This document shows positions 5,073-7,244 of a DNA stretch of 7,244 bases, one piece after another. The stretch comes from Candidatus Daviesbacteria bacterium. GTDB taxonomy: Bacteria; Patescibacteriota; Microgenomatia; Daviesbacterales; UBA10151. Position numbers and translations under genes: made by a program. The first letter of the stretch is position 1. The number at the start of each line of letters is the position of its first letter. The notes beneath the pieces were generated by a model that was given only the letters and a program-made list of their open reading frames with translations, was not told where the DNA came from and searched no databases. The stretch spans positions 1 through 7,244 of the forward strand of contig JACPEZ010000050.1 of NCBI GenBank assembly GCA_016183225.1, in the 5' to 3' direction.

Positions 5073-5519
5073 ATGGCTGAACTAGAGCAAAATCTCGCCA
5101 GGGATTATAGTTTTCAGCAATATGAAGTAGCAGCGGGACTTTTAATTGGTCCTTATCTTATAAGGTACAGTGGAAGAGAAGGTTCAGATTTGTTTTTTAG
5201 ACTCTCTGTTTTCGATCATTCAAACCGTTATTCCGAGCAACAACCTATTACTGTAAAATTGTGTTTATCAGAATCATTCAGCTTACTTAACGATGGTGTT
5301 GAATACTCTATAAAACCACAGGAAGTTTGCTCAGAGGTTGATCTGGATATACACGCTACATGGAAAAATAGCATGACAGGTGAAGATTTAGGAGTAACTA
5401 CTCTAAAAGATGTCCTATTGCCTAAATTGAGCGAAGTGCCTCTTATGAGTGAGAGGTCTTTTAATAGATCAAATGATAGTGGAATTCAGACGCTTGACCA
5501 AAAAGTTCTTTTATGCTAA
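5073..5519 (+). CDS. Unrecognised beta-rich protein
   Basis: A complete 148-residue protein that I cannot assign. Residues 25-72 (for example FFRLSVFDHSNRY, 41-53, and PITVKLCLSES, 59-69) alternate like beta strands; the N-terminus (MAELEQNLARDYSFQQYEVA) looks helical. There is no signal peptide or membrane segment, so it is probably cytosolic. Cys64, Cys86 and Cys148 form no motif. It starts at 5073 because that ATG follows the promoter; a TTG two codons earlier is possible. Its last codons overlap the next gene by 7 nt (ATGCTAA), which suggests coupled translation and a functional pair with the oxidase-like protein. Confidence 0.75.
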   Translation: MAELEQNLARDYSFQQYEVAAGLLIGPYLIRYSGREGSDLFFRLSVFDHSNRYSEQQPITVKLCLSESFSLLNDGVEYSIKPQEVCSEVDLDIHATWKNSMTGEDLGVTTLKDVLLPKLSEVPLMSERSFNRSNDSGIQTLDQKVLLC

Positions 5520-6052
5520 TACCTTCTTGGATTAATCCGGTTTTAGATTTAGCTACACAGTCAACCCGATTAGCCTTCGAAGAACAGAATAAAACAGCCC
5601 TATTGGCTGTTCATAGATCGCTAAAAACTCTCTATGATCTTCATTTATTTCCCAATGTTCCCGGTTCAGTAAATCAACACAATCCCTTCTTAGGTTTTGT
5701 TCGTAGAACTATTGAGGATAGATGGATGGTTTTTGAGGAACAAAGAATCAAAGTTGACCCTGAAGATGTTCCTAGGAATAAAAAAGGATTTGCTTCGTAC
5801 TTTCAAGATATAGTTATGTCTCATCCGGCAGCTAATAATCGTCTCTACGAGTTTTTACAACACAAAGCAACGAAAGACCATGTTACAAAGTTTCTTCTGA
5901 CAGAATACCCCTTGAATGTTCGTTTTTTTGACATCATTGTACTTTCAGCACTTGGAGTAGAGCAGGCAAAAAGAGCATCCCTTATGATAGTTTCTTTGGG
6001 GATTGTTTTGTATGAGATAATAGAAAAGAAAGGCGACTATTTTGCCACTTGA
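5513..6052 (+). CDS. Truncated haem-oxygenase-like (diiron oxidase type) protein with a TrmH-derived C-terminus
   Basis: A 179-residue chimera. Residues 92-150 (SYFQDIVMSHPAANNRLYEF, ATKDHVTKFLLTEYPLNVRFFD, then IIVLSALGVEQ) resemble the first half of the iron-containing redox enzyme family with haem-oxygenase-like fold (PF14518 type); Glu131 in EYPLN is a candidate metal ligand. In that family further helices with His, Glu and Asp ligands follow. Here the frame changes origin near residue 155 and ends VSLGIVLYEIIEKKGDYFAT, a TrmH knot helix and tail. The C-terminal half of the oxidase is therefore missing and metal binding is probably lost. The N-terminal part (1-90) is helical and may help packing. 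It is best read as a broken gene capped in frame by trmH, though a stable product could be made. It overlaps the preceding gene by 7 nt. Confidence 0.75.
   Translation: MLIPSWINPVLDLATQSTRLAFEEQNKTALLAVHRSLKTLYDLHLFPNVPGSVNQHNPFLGFVRRTIEDRWMVFEEQRIKVDPEDVPRNKKGFASYFQDIVMSHPAANNRLYEFLQHKATKDHVTKFLLTEYPLNVRFFDIIVLSALGVEQAKRASLMIVSLGIVLYEIIEKKGDYFAT
5984..6052 (+). pseudogene. Third trmH 3' end (tail C), fused to the oxidase-like gene
   Basis: From the codons for MIVSLGIVLY onward the sequence matches TrmH: VSLGIVLY is identical to residues 182-189 of the intact protein, with four third-position differences in 24 bases, followed by EIIEKKG in place of KVVSKIK. VLYEI is a usual ending in SpoU-family enzymes. 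Clear homology begins at about 5984-5990. The stop at 6050-6052 also provides part of the next promoter's -35. Confidence 0.78.
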
Positions 6053-6076
6053 CTTCCGAAATAGTGGTGCTATAAT
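6049..6076 (+). promoter_or_regulatory. Strong leaderless promoter of the ATPase gene
   Basis: A -35 TTGACT (6049-6054), a 16-bp spacer and an extended perfect -10 TGCTATAAT (hexamer 6071-6076). The ATG at 6083 follows after exactly six bases, the same geometry as the MNT gene, so the start codon is the predicted first transcribed triplet. Confidence 0.75.
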
Positions 6077-6082
6077 GGTAGT

Positions 6083-7244
6083 ATGATTAAAAGGAAAATA
6101 CTTTCCACTCTCAAAGATCATCTATCATCAGATCAAATGACGGTTATAACCGGCCCAAGGCAGGTAGGAAAGACATATTTGATGAAGCAGTTAAGGAGTA
6201 GGCTTGAAGGAGAAGGGGAAAAGACTGTTTGGTTAAACTTGGACTCTGAAGAAGATGCGCTCAGGTTTGTTTCCCAAGCTGCCCTTATTTCATATATTGA
6301 GCTGGTTGCAGGTAAGGAGAAAGCGTATGTGTTTATTGATGAGATCCAAAGGAAAGAAAACGCCGGACTGTTCTTGAAAGGGATCTATGATATGAGCCTG
6401 CCATATAAATTTATTGTCTCAGGCTCAGGCAGTCTGGAGTTGAAAGCAAAACTACCCGAATCAATGGCTGGCAGAAAACAGCTGTTTACGGTTGATCCAG
6501 TCAGCTTTGAGGAGTTTGTCAATTTTAAAACCAGCTACAAATACGAAGACAAACTAGCTGATTTTTTTGCCCTGGAAGCAGGTAAAACAGAACGTTTGCT
6601 GTCTGAGTACATGGTATTTGGCGGGTATCCACGGGTAGTTTTGGCTGAGACAGCCTCTACTAAACAAAGACAAATGGAAGAAATCTATAGAAGCTATATA
6701 GATCGGGATATCCATGGCCTTCTACACTTGGAGAAATCAGATGCATTTACCAGTCTCTTAAAAATCATTGCCTCACAGATTGGCAATCTGGTTAACTTCA
6801 CTGAACTTTCATCAACTATTGGTATTGACCAGAAGACAGTCAAGCATTACCTGTGGTATTTAGAACACACCTTTATCATCAAAAAAGTTACACCATTTTA
6901 CAGAAACACCAGGAAAGAAATTACCAAAGCCCCAATTCTTTATTTTCTGGATATAGGCCTGCGCAACTGGCTCTTGGGACTTTTGGGATTACCAGAAATT
7001 CCAGCTCCTTTGAGCGGGCATTTGTTTGAGAATGTAGTTTTTAATATCTTAAGAACGCAACTTGATAGAACACCAGCCCAAATCCATTTTTGGCGGACGC
7101 GCGATCAAGCTGAAGTAGACTTCGTCTTAGAGATAGGATTAGAAGTGATACCGCTGGAGACAAAGTACACTAAAATACGGAAAACAAAGTTGACAAGATC
7201 TTTTAGAAACTTTTTAGCAAAATATAAACCAAAAAAAGGGAATG
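6083..7244 (+). CDS. AAA-family ATPase with DUF4143-type C-terminal domain (3' end outside window)
   Basis: 387 codons are visible, near the usual full length. Walker A is GPRQVGKT (24-31), Walker B YVFIDEIQ (82-89), and a sensor-like strand FIVSGSGS (110-117) follows; this is the AAA_14 pattern. FGGYPR (179-184) is a hallmark of this family. A winged-helix-like segment (about 238-262) and a DUF4143-type end follow, where EVDFVLE (344-350) and ETK (359-361) match a PD-(D/E)xK-like D...ExK core. Family members are common accessory genes that vary between close strains; their role is poorly known, with proposals around DNA binding, mobile elements or toxin-like activity. It has its own promoter and starts right after trmH tail C. 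No frame break is seen up to the window end. Confidence 0.92.
   Translation, partial: MIKRKILSTLKDHLSSDQMTVITGPRQVGKTYLMKQLRSRLEGEGEKTVWLNLDSEEDALRFVSQAALISYIELVAGKEKAYVFIDEIQRKENAGLFLKGIYDMSLPYKFIVSGSGSLELKAKLPESMAGRKQLFTVDPVSFEEFVNFKTSYKYEDKLADFFALEAGKTERLLSEYMVFGGYPRVVLAETASTKQRQMEEIYRSYIDRDIHGLLHLEKSDAFTSLLKIIASQIGNLVNFTELSSTIGIDQKTVKHYLWYLEHTFIIKKVTPFYRNTRKEITKAPILYFLDIGLRNWLLGLLGLPEIPAPLSGHLFENVVFNILRTQLDRTPAQIHFWRTRDQAEVDFVLEIGLEVIPLETKYTKIRKTKLTRSFRNFLAKYKPKKGN

Noticed and set aside
1..7244. Recoded TGA (as in Gracilibacteria or SR1)
   Set aside because: TGA works as a stop for tail B and tail C, and no conserved domain is interrupted by in-frame TGA codons.

Overview
The window reads as an accessory region of a candidate-phyla-radiation (Patescibacteria-like) bacterium, perhaps a Microgenomates lineage; this is inference. 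The grounds are small single-domain genes, a secreted Cys-rich protein with a long glycine tract, almost no Shine-Dalgarno sequences, several strong sigma70-type promoters whose predicted start point lies at or within about 6 nt of the ATG, and the form of the TrmH/SpoU methylase. The standard genetic code fits every gene.

Layout. (1) Positions 1-2266, minus strand: a 5'-complete but window-truncated secreted Cys-rich protein (1-1038), a lipoprotein with a Pro/Thr linker (1106-1801), and the 5'-truncated remnant of a probably membrane-anchored protein (1844-2266). (2) Positions 2257-2373, plus strand: a decayed copy of the trmH 5' end, joined to the truncated minus-strand gene inside a run of heptamer repeats. 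(3) Positions 2401-3680: a MNT-HEPN toxin-antitoxin pair followed by a full trmH; the three genes overlap by 8 nt at each junction and share one leaderless extended -10 promoter. (4) Positions 3664-5016: a frameshifted minus-strand remnant, a cupin gene, a convergent GrpB-type nucleotidyltransferase gene, and a detached 3' end of trmH. (5) Positions 5015-6052: a perfect palindrome, a promoter, an unrecognised beta-rich protein, and a haem-oxygenase-like diiron-oxidase-type gene that lost its C-terminal half and ends in frame with a third trmH 3' end. (6) Position 6083 to the window end: an AAA ATPase with DUF4143-type C-terminus behind its own leaderless promoter.

The main discovery is the trmH pattern: one intact gene, one spare head and two spare tails bound successive cargo modules (MNT-HEPN; cupin/GrpB; unknown + truncated oxidase). 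The spare pieces differ from the intact gene almost only at synonymous positions, so they look like pieces of related trmH alleles and not fresh local duplications. This suggests that trmH is a repeated insertion or exchange point for toxin-antitoxin-like and metabolic cargo, comparable to the use of rlmH (another SPOUT methyltransferase gene) by SCC elements. No integrase is visible, so the mechanism is open. Heptamer tandem repeats have also entered the intact trmH reading frame at two places.
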